NCBI RefSeq assembly: GCF_008080435.1
Contig: NZ_VRKN01000002.1
Coordinates: forward strand, 522,204-586,203
Length of the DNA stretch: 64,000 nucleotides
Source: Enterobacter asburiae
GTDB lineage: Bacteria; Pseudomonadota; Gammaproteobacteria; Enterobacterales; Enterobacteriaceae
Reading direction: 5' to 3'
The translations under genes were made by a program, and so were the position numbers. This document shows, one piece after another, positions 1 through 9,182 of the stretch. The notes beneath the pieces were generated by a model. The model was not told the origin of the DNA, did no database searches, and saw nothing but the letters and a program-made list of their open reading frames with translations. The first letter of the stretch is position 1, and each line of letters begins with the position of its first letter.

Positions 1-2
1 GC

Positions 3-380
3 CTGACCGACGTACTGGTCGTGAGCCATGAAAAAACAGCGCAAATCGTCGATGCCCGTCCTGCTCCGCGCTTCAATGCCGAAGCAGATGAACCGCGTCC
101 GGGGCTGAAGCGCGGACATATTCCGGGCGCGCTGAACGTGCCGTGGGGCGATCTGGTGTTTGAAGGCGAGCTGAAAACCACCGACGAACTGCGCGCCATT
201 TTCGAGCGTGCGGGTGTGGATTTGCATCGTCCGATTATCGCCAGCTGCGGTTCCGGCGTAACGGCCTGCGTAGTGATCCTGGCGCTCGCCACGCTCGGCG
301 CGAACGACGTCACGTTGTATGACGGTGCCTGGAGCGAATGGGGTGCGCGAGACGATCTGCCTGTCGAACCCGCGAAATAA
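3..380 (+). CDS. sseA: 3-mercaptopyruvate sulfurtransferase, C-terminal part (partial at window edge)
   Basis: This is the 3' end of a two-domain rhodanese-family enzyme that moves sulfur from 3-mercaptopyruvate to thiols or cyanide in the cytoplasm. The gene begins before the window, and the reading frame is open from base 3. Visible are the second rhodanese domain, with the DARP motif near its start, a GHIPGA motif, and the active-site loop CGSGVTA with its catalytic cysteine. The CGSGVT loop is what separates mercaptopyruvate enzymes from thiosulfate sulfurtransferases. The stop TAA overlaps the ATG of the next gene by one base (TAATG), which suggests translational coupling. The sseA-sseB neighbourhood matches E. 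coli, except for the regulator inserted between them. Confidence 0.93.
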   Translation: MTDVLVVSHEKTAQIVDARPAPRFNAEADEPRPGLKRGHIPGALNVPWGDLVFEGELKTTDELRAIFERAGVDLHRPIIASCGSGVTACVVILALATLGANDVTLYDGAWSEWGARDDLPVEPAK

Positions 381-1150
381 TGGATAACCGCCTGGCCACG
401 CTGTTAACGCGCGGGGCGTCACTGACCCGCGCGGAGTATCGCGTCCTCGCCCACCTCACGGAGCATCCGCTGCTGGTGGGCAACATCACGGTGCGCGAGC
501 TGGCGCAGGCGACGTTTGTTTCTACCGCCACCATCATGCGGCTGTGTCAGAAGCTGGGGTTCAGCGGCTTTAGCGAGTTTATCTGGCACTGTAAACAACT
601 ACTCTCCGACACGCCGCATATTGCCGCCCAGGGGCAGTCGCTTCCTGAACTCCCGGCGCTGTTTAATCAGTTTATCGCCAACTATCAGCACACCTTTCAG
701 TGGGTCACGCAGGAGAAGCGCCAGCAGTTTGCCGATCTGCTGCGCCAGAAAGAGAGCTTTTTTCTCTACGGCGCCGGGTTTTCCTATCTGTTTGCGGAGT
801 ACCTGACCAAGAAGCTGCAGGTACTGGGCAAAACGGCGTTTATCTCCGGGCCGGGAGACAGCCGGAATATTTTTCTTAGCAACGCCGCCCGCTATCAGGT
901 GTTTATTGCCGTCTCGCGCAGCGGCGAAACCGAGCAGGTGCTGGATAAAGCGCGGATTGCCAAAAACGTCGGGATGACGGTCGTTGCCTTTACCCGCGCC
1001 TCGGCCAACACGCTGGCGGGGATGGCGGACGTGCACTTTGCGCTGTATGACGAAGCGGTACACTTCGCCGCCGAAGCCGCGGGGGTGACGTCGTTTGAGT
1101 CGAATCTGGTGCTGCTGATGGATTTACTGCTGCTGGAAGCAACGGGGTGA
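380..1150 (+). CDS. MurR/RpiR family transcriptional regulator (HTH plus SIS domain)
   Basis: A 256-residue cytoplasmic regulator. The N-terminal third is an RpiR-type helix-turn-helix: TVRELAQATFVSTATIMRLC, followed by QKLGFSGFSEF. The rest is a SIS sugar-phosphate-binding domain, with FFLYGAGFSYLFAEYL and the phosphate-contacting SRSGET at about residues 182-187. RpiR proteins normally control sugar-phosphate or amino-sugar genes, but the ligand cannot be read here. The ATG at 380 is chosen because it overlaps the sseA stop as TAATG; an in-frame GTG upstream at 338 lies inside sseA. No adjacent sugar operon points to a target. E. coli K-12 lacks this gene here, so it is an accessory gene of related genera. 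The stop codon sits inside an 8-bp hairpin. Confidence 0.85.
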   Translation: MDNRLATLLTRGASLTRAEYRVLAHLTEHPLLVGNITVRELAQATFVSTATIMRLCQKLGFSGFSEFIWHCKQLLSDTPHIAAQGQSLPELPALFNQFIANYQHTFQWVTQEKRQQFADLLRQKESFFLYGAGFSYLFAEYLTKKLQVLGKTAFISGPGDSRNIFLSNAARYQVFIAVSRSGETEQVLDKARIAKNVGMTVVAFTRASANTLAGMADVHFALYDEAVHFAAEAAGVTSFESNLVLLMDLLLLEATG

Positions 1151-1161
1151 TATTCACCCCG
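1143..1161. terminator. Perfect hairpin between convergent RpiR gene and sseB
   Basis: CGGGGTGA, a 3-base loop TAT, then TCACCCCG. The TGA stop of the RpiR gene lies in the left arm. No T-run follows on either strand, so it may only act as an mRNA 3'-end stabiliser or a weak, bidirectional stop between the two convergent genes. Confidence 0.4.
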
Positions 1162-1167
1162 CCGTAA

Positions 1168-1944
1168 TCAGATGATGCGGTTAGTTTTGAGATCGCGCAG
1201 GAAGCCGCCCCAGCGACGCTCGTAGAACGGCGTGATGTGCTCGGTAATAAAGTGGCTGATGCCCTTCTCACCGTTCTTCACCTGGCAGATATCAATCGGC
1301 TCATCCCCCGGCAGCGTGTCGGTCGCCACGCTTCCCGCCGCCTGAATGATCTCGTCGATATCGCCGTCCGCCTCAATACCAATCAGCAGTACTGGTTGTT
1401 CGTCTGCGCGCTCTTTAATGGAGCAGAGAAACGCACGCCTGACGGGTTTGAGCGTTTTGAACAGCGTGGTCAGGGAGTCAATCATCTGTGCGGGCGGCTC
1501 GGCCACTTCAGACAACAGCAGCGTTTCGCCCCCTTCCAGCACTTCCTGGGTGCTGAGCGGGTTGCCCTCTTCACCAATCAGGTGGCTGATCTCGCGCGGG
1601 GTGAACTCTTTCCCGGTCGACAGTTTGGCGTTGAGGAACAGCGTTTGCCCCAGCGTCATTTCGAACAGCGTGCGTACCGGCATTACCACGAACGCCTGTT
1701 CGTCTTCTACCGCTTCCTGCAGGGCTTCCAGCGAGGTAAAGAACGGGATCACCGACGTGCCGTCGTCTTTCTCCCAGTGCAGCAGATCCAGCGCGCTGTC
1801 TTCGACAACCTGCTCACCTTCCACCGCGGTGCCCGGCACCCAGACGGTGGATTCCAGCAGCGTGCGGAAAAATGCCGGACGGTGGGCGGGCTCGGTCGCC
1901 GCCTGCTCCAGCAGAGTTTCTAATTCGTTTTTGGTTTCGGACAT
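1168..1944 (-). CDS. sseB: Enhanced serine sensitivity protein SseB
   Basis: A 258-residue soluble protein, the same length as E. coli SseB, whose overproduction is reported to make cells more sensitive to serine. The exact molecular role is not established. The N-terminus MSETKNELETLLEQAATEP and the acidic middle are typical of the SseB family, and no enzyme motif or membrane segment is visible. It is convergent with the RpiR gene. A REP-type repeat separates its start from the downstream end of pepB, so it is probably transcribed from its own promoter in the 1945-2040 gap or by read-through from pepB. Confidence 0.92.
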   Translation of the reverse strand: MSETKNELETLLEQAATEPAHRPAFFRTLLESTVWVPGTAVEGEQVVEDSALDLLHWEKDDGTSVIPFFTSLEALQEAVEDEQAFVVMPVRTLFEMTLGQTLFLNAKLSTGKEFTPREISHLIGEEGNPLSTQEVLEGGETLLLSEVAEPPAQMIDSLTTLFKTLKPVRRAFLCSIKERADEQPVLLIGIEADGDIDEIIQAAGSVATDTLPGDEPIDICQVKNGEKGISHFITEHITPFYERRWGGFLRDLKTNRII

Positions 1945-1963
1945 AGTTTGGCTACTTCACAAT

Positions 1964-2033
1964 TGCCCGGCGGCGCTTCGCTTGCACGGGCCTACGGGTT
2001 TTGTAGGCCGGGTAAGCGCAGCGCCACCCGGCA
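1964..2033. repeat. REP/BIME palindromic repeat pair
   Basis: Two inverted REP units between sseB and pepB. The left arm reads GCCCGGCGGCGCTTCGCTTG, then a short linker around GTTTTGTAGG, then GGGTAAGCGCAGCGCCACCC. The same unit occurs at 9105-9170, 25371-25401 and 29795-29827 in this window. Such elements in enterobacteria stabilise upstream mRNA and bind gyrase or IHF. Confidence 0.85.
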
Positions 2034-2040
2034 AAAAAGA

Positions 2041-3327
2041 TTACTCCGCCGTCAGCAGGTTCGCCACGGTACGCACGCCCAGACCGGTCGCGCCCGCGGA
2101 CCACTGCTCAACCGCCGCTTTACGGTACGTTGCGGAACAGTCGATGTGCAGCCAGCCTTCGTGGTAGTTCTCAACAAAGTGAGACAGGAAGCCTGCCGCG
2201 GTGCTTGCCCCCGCCGGGTACGCCGCGCTCGCGGTGTTGTTCAGCTCGGCAAAGTTGGACGGCAGCTGGCTGCGGTGGAACTCGGCCAGCGGCAGACGCC
2301 AGAACGGCTCGTTTTCCGCAGCGGCGCTTGCCAGCAGGCGAGCGGCCAGCTTGTCGTCGAAGCTGAACAGCGCGTGGTAGTCGTTACCCAGCGCCGTTTT
2401 CGCCGCGCCGGTCAGGGTCGCCATGTCGATAATCAGCTCTGGCTTCTGCGCAGATGCGTCGATCAGGCCATCGGCCAGCACCAGACGGCCTTCGGCGTCG
2501 GTGTTCATCACTTCAACGTTTTTGCCGTTGCGGTAGCGAATGATGTCGCCCAGCTTGAAGGCGTTACCGCTCACCATATTGTCGGCGCAGCACAGATACA
2601 GCTTCACACGCTTGTTCAGGCCACGGGTGATGGCAAACGCCAGCGCGCCGGTAATGGTCGCCGCGCCGCCCATGTCGGACTTCATGGAGTCCATGAACGC
2701 GCTCTGCTTCAGGCTGTAGCCGCCGGTGTCGAAGGTGATGCCTTTACCGACCAGGCAGGCAAATACGGGCGCGGCTTTATCGCCGGTTGGGTTGTAATCC
2801 AGCGCCAGCAATACAGGAGGACGCTCAGAACCGCGGCCCACGGTATGGATGCCCATGTAGTTCTGCTCGCGCAGGTCTTCACCTTTGGTGATGCGGTAGG
2901 ACATATTGTCGCCCGCCACGCCGCACAGCAGGTCAACGGCGCGCTGCGCCAGCTGCTCAGGGCCTAACTCTTCCGCCGGGGCGTTGATGGTGTCGCGCAC
3001 CCAGTCGATGATGTTCAGGCGGCTTTCCAGCTCTTTCTGACCGGCTTCGTCGAGGTTCGCCCACTCAATTTTGCGCGTGCCTTTCGGCCCTTTGTAGCCT
3101 GCCCAGAACGCCCAGCTGCGGTCGGTGTCCCAGCCTTCGCCTGCCAGGGAGACATGTTTAATGCCCAGGCCGTCAATTTTACGCGCGGCGCGCTGGATCA
3201 GGCCGGTGTCATCTTTACCCGTCAGGTGCAGGGTAATACCGTCGTTGTTGATGCTGTACGTGGCTTTTTCGCCCCAGCGTGCGTCGGCAGGCTGCGTAGA
3301 GAGCGTAATCTTCATCGCTTCGGTCAT
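2041..3327 (-). CDS. pepB: Peptidase B, M17 leucyl aminopeptidase family
   Basis: A 428-residue cytoplasmic, metal-dependent aminopeptidase that removes N-terminal residues from peptides. The C-terminal catalytic domain carries the M17 signature [14 protein letters not shown], and metal and active-site residues also lie in [11 protein letters not shown] and KSDMGGAA. The start MTEAMKITL matches the E. coli protein; the frame stays open seven codons upstream, to 3348, without family similarity. It follows iscX on the same strand after about 53 bases, so it may be partly read through from the isc operon. That order (isc operon, pepB, sseB) is the E. coli order. Confidence 0.95.
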   Translation of the reverse strand: MTEAMKITLSTQPADARWGEKATYSINNDGITLHLTGKDDTGLIQRAARKIDGLGIKHVSLAGEGWDTDRSWAFWAGYKGPKGTRKIEWANLDEAGQKELESRLNIIDWVRDTINAPAEELGPEQLAQRAVDLLCGVAGDNMSYRITKGEDLREQNYMGIHTVGRGSERPPVLLALDYNPTGDKAAPVFACLVGKGITFDTGGYSLKQSAFMDSMKSDMGGAATITGALAFAITRGLNKRVKLYLCCADNMVSGNAFKLGDIIRYRNGKNVEVMNTDAEGRLVLADGLIDASAQKPELIIDMATLTGAAKTALGNDYHALFSFDDKLAARLLASAAAENEPFWRLPLAEFHRSQLPSNFAELNNTASAAYPAGASTAAGFLSHFVENYHEGWLHIDCSATYRKAAVEQWSAGATGLGVRTVANLLTAE

Positions 3328-3380
3328 TTTATTTATCCTTATTAGCAAACGGGCCGCCAGAAGGCAGCCCGTTAAGTGAT

Positions 3381-3581
3381 TTACTCTGCTTCATCTAACC
3401 AGACTAACAGAATCGCCTCCAGAATTTTTTCATTGGATGCGTTTGGATCGTCGTCGAAATCCTCTAAATCGCAGATCCACTGATGCATGTCGGTGAATCG
3501 TACGGTCTTCGGATCGAGATCCGGGTTCGCGTCGTAGAGCGCTTCGCCGATTTCACGGCTGTCTGTCCACTTCAGTCCCAT
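3381..3581 (-). CDS. iscX: Iron-sulfur cluster assembly accessory protein IscX
   Basis: A 66-residue acidic protein, the last gene of the isc operon. IscX binds IscS and iron and tunes the rate of cluster assembly. The start [19 protein letters not shown] is chosen because family members begin there; the frame is open a further 20 codons upstream inside fdx, but that part is not family-like. The C-terminal acidic stretch [20 protein letters not shown] is the conserved IscS/iron-binding face. It starts one base after the fdx stop. Confidence 0.95.
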   Translation of the reverse strand: MGLKWTDSREIGEALYDANPDLDPKTVRFTDMHQWICDLEDFDDDPNASNEKILEAILLVWLDEAE

Positions 3582-3582
3582 A

Positions 3583-3918
3583 TCAATGCTCGCGTGCGTG
3601 GTTGATGGTGTAGCGTGGGAATTCCACGACCAGATCTTCATCGGTCACCAGCGCCTGGCAGCTTAAACGGCTGTCTGGCTCCAGACCCCATGCTTTATCC
3701 AGCATGTCGTCTTCGTCTTCGGTGCTCTCGGCGAGAGAGTCGAAACCTTCACGCACGATGCAGTGGCAGGTAGTGCAGGCACAGGATTTTTCACAGGCGT
3801 GTTCCACTTCGATACCTGCACGCAGGGCAACATCGAGAATGGTTTCACCGGTCTTCGCTTCCAGAACAGCGCCATCCGGACAGAGGTCCGCATGAGGCAA
3901 AATTACAATCTTTGGCAT
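3583..3918 (-). CDS. fdx: ISC system [2Fe-2S] ferredoxin
   Basis: A 111-residue adrenodoxin-type ferredoxin that supplies electrons for cluster assembly on IscU. The [2Fe-2S] ligands are C42, C48, C51 and C87, in the stretch [13 protein letters not shown] and in RLSCQAL. An additional C46 sits in the loop, as in E. coli Fdx. The gene lies one base downstream of hscA and one base upstream of iscX, so the three are tightly packed in one transcript. Confidence 0.97.
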   Translation of the reverse strand: MPKIVILPHADLCPDGAVLEAKTGETILDVALRAGIEVEHACEKSCACTTCHCIVREGFDSLAESTEDEDDMLDKAWGLEPDSRLSCQALVTDEDLVVEFPRYTINHAREH

Positions 3919-3919
3919 A

Positions 3920-5770
3920 TTAAACCTCGTCCACGGACTGGCCTTTCAGCGCGACGCGGACAGATTTGTCCATGCGGCGAGCAGCAAAGTCCTGGGTTTG
4001 TTTATCAACGTTTTTAATGGCTTCTTCTATTGCGTCAGCGTCATTGCCTTCTGCGACAGCGCTTAAGTGCGCGGCAGCTTCGTCAATCACCTGGCGCTCA
4101 GCGGCGCTTAACAGCGCGGCATCGGCAGCAAGCGCGCCGCTCAGGCTCTCCAGCACGCGGGCGGCTTCAACTTTCTGCTCCGCCAGCATACGCGCCTTCA
4201 CATCCTGCTCGGCGTAGCTCATTGAGTCCTGAATCATGGAGGCGATTTCGCCATCGGTCAGACCGTAGGACGGCTTCACCTGAATGGACGATTCAACGCC
4301 GGTGGATTTTTCCATCGCCGTCACGCTCAGCAGGCCGTCCGCATCCACCTGGAAGGTGACGCGAATATGCGCCCCGCCCGCAGGCAGCGCCGGGATGCCG
4401 CGCAGCGCAAAGCGCGCCAGAGAACGGCAGTCCTGCACCAGCTCACGTTCGCCCTGCATCACGTGGATGGACATTGCGGTCTGGCCATCTTTAAAGGTGG
4501 TGAACTCCTGCGCGCGCGCCACCGGAATGGTGGTATTACGCGGGATCACTTTCTCCACCAGTCCGCCCATGGTTTCTAAACCCAGGGAGAGCGGGATAAC
4601 GTCCAGCAGCAACATTTCGCTGTCCGGCTTGTTGCCGACCAGAATATCGGCCTGGATTGCGGCACCTACGGCAACCACTTTGTCCGGGTCGATGGAGGTC
4701 AGCGGCGTGCGGCCAAAGAATTCGCCCACGCGCTCGCGTACCAGCGGCACGCGGGTAGAACCGCCTACCATGACCACTTCCAGCACCTCGTTGGCCTCAA
4801 CGCCCGCATCTTTCAGTGCGCGACGGCAGGCCAGCAGGGTGCGTTTCACCAGCGGGGCAATCAGATCGTTGAACTGGTCGCGGGTGATATCACCCTGCCA
4901 GCCCGCAACATTTACGGTAACCGTCTGCGCATCGCTCAGGGCGATTTTGGCGTCTATGGCCGCATCCAGCAGTTCACGCTGCACGCGGGCATCGCTGCGA
5001 TCGCTGATGCCCGCCTGCTCGCGAATGTAGTCAGCCAGCAGATGGTCGAAGTCATCGCCGCCCAGCGCAGAATCCCCACCGGTCGCCAGCACTTCAAACA
5101 CCCCGCGGCTTAAGCGCAGGATCGAGATATCAAAGGTGCCACCGCCAAGATCGTAAACCGCAATGACCCCTTCCTGACCGGAGTCGAGGCCGTAGGCAAT
5201 CGCCGCCGCCGTCGGTTCGTTCAGCAGGCGCAGCACGTGCAGGCCCGCCAGACGCGCGGCGTCTTTGGTGCCCTGACGCTGGGCATCGTCAAAATAGGCC
5301 GGAACGGTGATCACCACGCCGTCCAGATCGCCGCCGAGCGTCGCCGTAGCGCGCGCCGCCAGCGCTTTGAGGATGTCGGAGGAAACACGAATCGGGTTCA
5401 GCAGACCCGCCGCCGTCGCGATCATCGGCAGACCGTTTTCACTGGCCTGCAGCTGATACGGCAGATGCGGATAGCGGGTCTGAATATCGGTCAGCGAGCG
5501 GCCCATCATGCGCTTTACGGAGCTGATGGTGTTCGCCGGGTCGCGCGAGGCGTTGGCGCGGGCGTCATAGCCGACCGCGTGACCCTGCTGCTGGTAGTGG
5601 ACCACGGAAGGCAGCAGATGACGGCCCTGCTCGTCGGCCAGCGTTTCCGCCTGGCCGCTGCGCACGGTCGCCACGAGGGAATTGGTGGTACCCAGGTCAA
5701 TACCCACCGCCAGACGACGCTGGTGCGGTGCGGCACTTAAGCCAGGCTCACTAATTTGTAATAAGGCCAT
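3920..5770 (-). CDS. hscA: Fe-S assembly chaperone HscA (specialised Hsp70)
   Basis: A 616-residue Hsp70-family ATPase, equal in length to E. coli HscA. It recognises the LPPVK motif of IscU and drives release of the cluster. The nucleotide-binding domain has [12 protein letters not shown] at the N-terminus, [17 protein letters not shown] and [13 protein letters not shown]. The substrate-binding domain follows from about residue 385. It lacks the C-terminal EEVD of eukaryotic Hsp70. It lies 14 bases after hscB, its J-domain partner, and just before fdx. Confidence 0.97.
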   Translation of the reverse strand: MALLQISEPGLSAAPHQRRLAVGIDLGTTNSLVATVRSGQAETLADEQGRHLLPSVVHYQQQGHAVGYDARANASRDPANTISSVKRMMGRSLTDIQTRYPHLPYQLQASENGLPMIATAAGLLNPIRVSSDILKALAARATATLGGDLDGVVITVPAYFDDAQRQGTKDAARLAGLHVLRLLNEPTAAAIAYGLDSGQEGVIAVYDLGGGTFDISILRLSRGVFEVLATGGDSALGGDDFDHLLADYIREQAGISDRSDARVQRELLDAAIDAKIALSDAQTVTVNVAGWQGDITRDQFNDLIAPLVKRTLLACRRALKDAGVEANEVLEVVMVGGSTRVPLVRERVGEFFGRTPLTSIDPDKVVAVGAAIQADILVGNKPDSEMLLLDVIPLSLGLETMGGLVEKVIPRNTTIPVARAQEFTTFKDGQTAMSIHVMQGERELVQDCRSLARFALRGIPALPAGGAHIRVTFQVDADGLLSVTAMEKSTGVESSIQVKPSYGLTDGEIASMIQDSMSYAEQDVKARMLAEQKVEAARVLESLSGALAADAALLSAAERQVIDEAAAHLSAVAEGNDADAIEEAIKNVDKQTQDFAARRMDKSVRVALKGQSVDEV

Positions 5771-5784
5771 AATTGCTTCCGAAA

Positions 5785-6300
5785 TTAAAAATCGAGCAGC
5801 TTTTCTTCGAGTTGTTCAGCACTGCTTCGCAGTTTATCGAGAAAACGGAGTTTGCGCACAGTGTCTGCCGCCACGTCCCAGGTCTCGTTGTTCAGTTGCT
5901 CCACCATCTGCTGATGGCGGGTATCGAACATGCCTTTTACGCGTTTGATAAAACTTTCCAGACGCGCTTCGTCTTTGGCCTGTTCAATCTCATCCAGCTC
6001 TTCACGCAGCTCCAGCTGTTCCATCAGAAACGCCGTGTCGCGTACGGTGTGCTGTTCGCTCGCCAGATCAAAACCGTGCAGCGAGAGCAGATATTCTGCA
6101 CGCGCCAGCGGATGGCGCAGCGTCTGCCAGGCCTGGTTGATGGTGGCAGAGTGGGAAACCGCAGCCAACTGCTCTGACTGAGTACCACTGGCAAATTTGT
6201 CCGGATGGTACTGACGCTGCAGATCCTGAAAACGGATCGTCAGCGCCTGGAGATCAATCGGGTATTGAGCGGGTAGTCCGAAGAGAGTGAAGTAATCCAT
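5785..6300 (-). CDS. hscB: Fe-S assembly co-chaperone HscB (J-domain)
   Basis: A 171-residue J-protein that brings IscU to HscA and stimulates its ATPase. The J-domain occupies the first 75 residues, with the essential HPD tripeptide at residues 32-34 ([11 protein letters not shown]). The C-terminal helical domain binds IscU. Transcribed with hscA, it is separated from iscA by 79 bases that contain a hairpin. Confidence 0.97.
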   Translation of the reverse strand: MDYFTLFGLPAQYPIDLQALTIRFQDLQRQYHPDKFASGTQSEQLAAVSHSATINQAWQTLRHPLARAEYLLSLHGFDLASEQHTVRDTAFLMEQLELREELDEIEQAKDEARLESFIKRVKGMFDTRHQQMVEQLNNETWDVAADTVRKLRFLDKLRSSAEQLEEKLLDF

Positions 6301-6328
6301 AACAATCTCAGGGGTAGCCTGTTAGAAC

Positions 6329-6365
6329 AAACCCCACGCGTAGCAGGTAAGCCACGGTGGGGTTT
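6329..6365. promoter_or_regulatory. Hairpin between iscA and hscB
   Basis: Nine complementary bases AAACCCCAC and GTGGGGTTT enclose a 19-base loop in the only large gap inside the isc operon after iscS. On the minus-strand mRNA it would form just after the iscA stop. It may protect or attenuate the mRNA and so set the ratio between iscRSUA and hscBA-fdx. No U-run follows, so full termination is unlikely. Confidence 0.5.
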
Positions 6366-6379
6366 CGGATGACGCGCGG

Positions 6380-6703
6380 TTAAACGTGGAAGCTTTCGCC
6401 GCAACCACACTCGTCTTTGACGTTCGGGTTCGTGAATTTGAACCCTTCGTTCAGGCCTTCTTTGACGAAGTCCAGCTGAGTGCCGTTGAGGAATTGCAGG
6501 CTTTTGCCATCGACCACCACCTTCACGCCCTTGTCTTCAAACACGGTGTCGTCAGACGCCGGTTCATCAACAAACTCCAGTACGTAAGCCATACCAGAAC
6601 AGCCGGAGGTACGTACGCCCAGTCGCAGGCCAAAGCCTTTACCACGGTTCGCCAGAAAAGAGCTTACTCGCGCGGCAGCGCTGTCGCTAAGGGTAATCGA
6701 CAT
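6380..6703 (-). CDS. iscA: Iron-sulfur cluster carrier IscA (A-type)
   Basis: A 107-residue A-type carrier that accepts clusters or iron and passes clusters to target apoproteins. The three conserved cysteines are visible: one in [11 protein letters not shown] and two in [10 protein letters not shown] at the C-terminus. The start [13 protein letters not shown] matches E. coli IscA; an ATG two codons upstream is also in frame (6709). The gene lies 13 bases after iscU. Confidence 0.97.
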   Translation of the reverse strand: MSITLSDSAAARVSSFLANRGKGFGLRLGVRTSGCSGMAYVLEFVDEPASDDTVFEDKGVKVVVDGKSLQFLNGTQLDFVKEGLNEGFKFTNPNVKDECGCGESFHV

Positions 6704-6716
6704 ACTCAAACCTCAA

Positions 6717-7103
6717 TTATTTTGCTTCACGTTTGCTTTTGTAATCCGCAATGGCGGCTTTGATCGCGTCTTCTGCCAGAATAGAACAGTGAATTTTCAC
6801 CGGCGGCAGTTCGAGTTCTTCAGCAATATCCGTGTTCTTGATTGCCTGTGCTTCGTCCAGAGACTTGCCCTTCACCCATTCGGTGACCAGGGAGCTGGAC
6901 GCGATAGCAGAACCGCAGCCGTAGGTCTTGAAGCGCGCGTCTTCAATGATACCTTCATTGTTGACTTTAATCTGCAACTTCATCACGTCGCCACACGCCG
7001 GTGCGCCAACCATACCGCTACCGACAGAGTCGTCGCTGTTGTCAAAAGAGCCAACGTTGCGTGGGTTCTCGTAATGATCGATGACTTTTTCGCTGTATGC
7101 CAT
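6717..7103 (-). CDS. iscU: Iron-sulfur cluster scaffold IscU
   Basis: A 128-residue scaffold on which [2Fe-2S] clusters are built from IscS-derived sulfur. The ligand residues C37, D39, C63, H105 and C106 are all present, and the HscA recognition motif LPPVK sits at about residues 99-103. The gene is 24 bases downstream of iscS. All residues known to matter are intact. Confidence 0.98.
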   Translation of the reverse strand: MAYSEKVIDHYENPRNVGSFDNSDDSVGSGMVGAPACGDVMKLQIKVNNEGIIEDARFKTYGCGSAIASSSLVTEWVKGKSLDEAQAIKNTDIAEELELPPVKIHCSILAEDAIKAAIADYKSKREAK

Positions 7104-7127
7104 GATTGAATTCTCCTTATGTACCGA

Positions 7128-8342
7128 TTAGTGATGTGACCATTCAATGCTGTTCAGATCCACGCCCTGCTTGAACATTTCCCACAGAGGAGAAAGATCG
7201 CGCAGACGGCCGATGGAGTTGCGAACCAGCTTGATGGTGTAGTCAATCTCTTCTTCGGTAGTGAAACGACCTAAAGAGAAACGGATAGAGCTGTGTGCCA
7301 GCTCGTCGGTCATACCCAGCGCGCGCAGCACGTAGGATGGCTCCAGGCTTGCAGACGTACAGGCAGAACCGGAAGAAACGGCCAGGTCTTTCAGCGCCAT
7401 GATCAGCGATTCGCCTTCAACATAGTTGAAGCTGACGTTGAGGATGTTCGGAGCACCCTGCTCGAGATCGCCGTTCAGATACACTTCTTCCATATCTTTC
7501 ACGCCGTCCCACAGACGGTTACGCAGCGTGCGCAGGCGTGCCATCTCGGTTTCCATCTCTTCTTTTGCAATGCGGTACGCTTCGCCCATGCCCACGATCT
7601 GGTGAACAGGCAGCGTGCCGGAACGCATACCGCGCTCGTGACCGCCGCCATGCATCTGTGCTTCGATGCGGATACGTGGTTTACGACGAACGTACAGCGC
7701 GCCGATCCCTTTCGGGCCATAGATTTTGTGGCCGGAGAAGGACATCAGATCCACTTTCAACTGGCTCAGGTCGATAGGCAGTTTGCCCACGCTCTGGGTC
7801 GCGTCCACGTGGTAGATGATACCGCGCGCGCGGCACATTTCGCCGATGGTCGCGATGTCTTGTACCACGCCGATTTCGTTGTTGACGTGCATGATGGAAA
7901 CCAGAATGGTGTCATCACGCATGGCCGCTTCGAGCTCTTTGAGGTCAATAATACCGTTGCTCTGTGGGGCGAGATAGGTGACTTCGTACCCTTCACGCTC
8001 CAGCTGGCGGCAGGTGTCCAGCACGGCTTTGTGTTCGGTTTTGCTGGTGATAATGTGCTTGCCTTTTTTCTGATAAAAGTTGGCTGCACCTTTGATCGCC
8101 AGGTTGTCGGATTCGGTCGCACCGGAGGTGAAAACAATCTCACGCGGGTCGGCACCCACCAGGTCAGCAATCTGATTACGGGCGATATCAACCGCCTCTT
8201 CAGCATGCCAGCCAAAACGGTGTGAACGGGAAGCTGGGTTACCAAAGTTTCCGTCCAGGGTCAGACACTGCATCATTTTCTCGGCAACACGCGGGTCCAC
8301 CGGCGTGGTTGCGGAGTAATCGAGATAAATCGGTAATTTCAT
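7128..8342 (-). CDS. iscS: Cysteine desulfurase IscS
   Basis: A 404-residue PLP enzyme that converts cysteine to alanine and loads persulfide sulfur onto IscU, TusA, ThiI and others. The PLP lysine lies in [12 protein letters not shown] and the persulfide cysteine in [13 protein letters not shown]. The length equals E. coli IscS. It follows iscR after 117 bases that include a structured leader element, which in E. coli allows RyhB to shut off iscS while iscR is spared. Confidence 0.98.
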   Translation of the reverse strand: MKLPIYLDYSATTPVDPRVAEKMMQCLTLDGNFGNPASRSHRFGWHAEEAVDIARNQIADLVGADPREIVFTSGATESDNLAIKGAANFYQKKGKHIITSKTEHKAVLDTCRQLEREGYEVTYLAPQSNGIIDLKELEAAMRDDTILVSIMHVNNEIGVVQDIATIGEMCRARGIIYHVDATQSVGKLPIDLSQLKVDLMSFSGHKIYGPKGIGALYVRRKPRIRIEAQMHGGGHERGMRSGTLPVHQIVGMGEAYRIAKEEMETEMARLRTLRNRLWDGVKDMEEVYLNGDLEQGAPNILNVSFNYVEGESLIMALKDLAVSSGSACTSASLEPSYVLRALGMTDELAHSSIRFSLGRFTTEEEIDYTIKLVRNSIGRLRDLSPLWEMFKQGVDLNSIEWSHH

Positions 8343-8459
8343 TGCTCTTTAAACTCCGTACATCGCTTCAATGCAAGGAATCAGGCAACCGGCTGGATGT
8401 ACGACCGAGTACACGGGGCGTGACCGCCCCGGCCTGATTCTGAAATCTTTATCGTTTTA
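8343..8459 (-). promoter_or_regulatory. iscR-iscS intergenic RNA element (iscRS stability region)
   Basis: This 117-base gap on the isc mRNA contains a strong hairpin, GGGGCG, loop TGAC, CGCCCC (8415-8430), directly after iscR. In E. coli the small RNA RyhB pairs near the iscS start; iscSUA mRNA is then degraded while a structure here protects iscR. Position and hairpin fit that element. RyhB is not in this window, so regulation is inferred. Confidence 0.6.
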
Positions 8460-8951
8460 TTACGCGCGCAATTTGACGTCGATAGCGTCCTGCGCGCGGG
8501 TGCTGCGTTGGGAATCCTGACTGTGTTGACGACCAGAGACATCCAGAACTTCCTGGTTATTAACCAGTTCACCCAGGGTGATGTTGTTCAGGAAGCCGGT
8601 GAGACGGTCGCTCAGATCGCGCCACAGCGCGTGGGTCAGGCATTTGTCGCCGCCCTGGCAGCCGCCTTTACCCTGGCAACGGGTCGCGTCAACGGATTCG
8701 TCAACTGCGCTAATCACTTCACCAACTGCAATACTGCCCGCGTCTTTACCGAGCAGATAACCGCCGCCTGGGCCACGAACGCTGGAAACCAGTCCATTTT
8801 TACGCAGTCTGGAGAACAGCTGTTCCAGATAAGAGAGGGAGATCCCTTGTCGTTCAGAAATATCAGCCAACGGAACCGGGCCCGCTTCGGAGTTGAGCGC
8901 AACGTCCAGCATCGCGGTCACGGCATAACGCCCTTTAGATGTCAGTCTCAT
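8460..8951 (-). CDS. iscR: Iron-sulfur cluster regulator IscR
   Basis: A 163-residue Rrf2-family regulator. A winged helix-turn-helix fills the N-terminal half ([21 protein letters not shown]). The [2Fe-2S] ligands C92, C98, C104 and H107 lie in [19 protein letters not shown]. With its cluster IscR represses its own operon; without it, IscR activates alternative assembly and stress genes. It is the first gene of the isc operon, with two adjacent type 1 IscR sites upstream at 9033-9082, which indicates the usual autoregulation. Confidence 0.98.
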   Translation of the reverse strand: MRLTSKGRYAVTAMLDVALNSEAGPVPLADISERQGISLSYLEQLFSRLRKNGLVSSVRGPGGGYLLGKDAGSIAVGEVISAVDESVDATRCQGKGGCQGGDKCLTHALWRDLSDRLTGFLNNITLGELVNNQEVLDVSGRQHSQDSQRSTRAQDAIDVKLRA

Positions 8952-9032
8952 GTCTTACTTAACCTCAAACTCGCCCCTGCCCGGGGTTTTTTATAGTAAA
9001 ATGGGGTATTGCATAGCAGGGCCAAGTCTGAC

Positions 9033-9057
9033 ATTCCTGACTAAAATGGTCAACTAT
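9033..9057 (-). promoter_or_regulatory. IscR type 1 binding site, promoter-proximal
   Basis: A 25-bp palindrome with core CCTGACTAAAATGGTCAAC and TAT flank, compared with the published type 1 consensus ATASYYGACTRWWWYAGTCRRSTAT. Two positions deviate: a T for the third A, and GGTC for AGTC. On the minus strand it contains a TTGACC that could serve as the -35 element of the iscR promoter, so bound IscR would block RNA polymerase. Confidence 0.85.
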
Positions 9058-9082
9058 TTACTTGACTGTTTTAGTCAGGTAT
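9058..9082 (-). promoter_or_regulatory. IscR type 1 binding site, promoter-distal
   Basis: A second 25-bp type 1 site begins at the base after the first. Core ACTTGACTGTTTTAGTCAGG then TAT; only the first base of the consensus differs. Two abutting sites upstream of iscR also occur in E. coli, so the operon's negative feedback is conserved. Confidence 0.88.
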
Positions 9083-9104
9083 TTAACCTTCCGTGCCGTT
9101 TTTT

Positions 9105-9170
9105 GTCGGGTGGCGCTTCGCTTACCCGACCTACGGTTTTGTAGGCCGGGTAAGCGAAGCGCCACCCGGC
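9105..9170. repeat. REP/BIME palindromic repeat pair
   Basis: Two inverted REP units joined by CTACGGTTTTGTAG. Arms are GTCGGGTGGCGCTTCGCTTA and TAAGCGAAGCGCCACCCGGC. It lies between the isc regulatory region and the 3' end of trmJ, where it could stabilise the trmJ mRNA end and insulate the isc promoter. Confidence 0.88.
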
Positions 9171-9182
9171 GAACAGACGACA

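Noticed and set aside
1948..2967. Open frame of 339 codons across the REP element and antisense to pepB
   Set aside because: Its first codons are REP sequence and the rest mirrors pepB.
7293..8225. Open frame of 310 codons antisense to iscS
   Set aside because: Shadow of iscS; composition rich in His, Phe and Val as expected from reverse reading.
8943..9000. Exact -10 element of the iscR promoter
   Set aside because: Several AT-rich candidates exist (for example TACTAT on the minus strand) and none has a convincing -35 partner.
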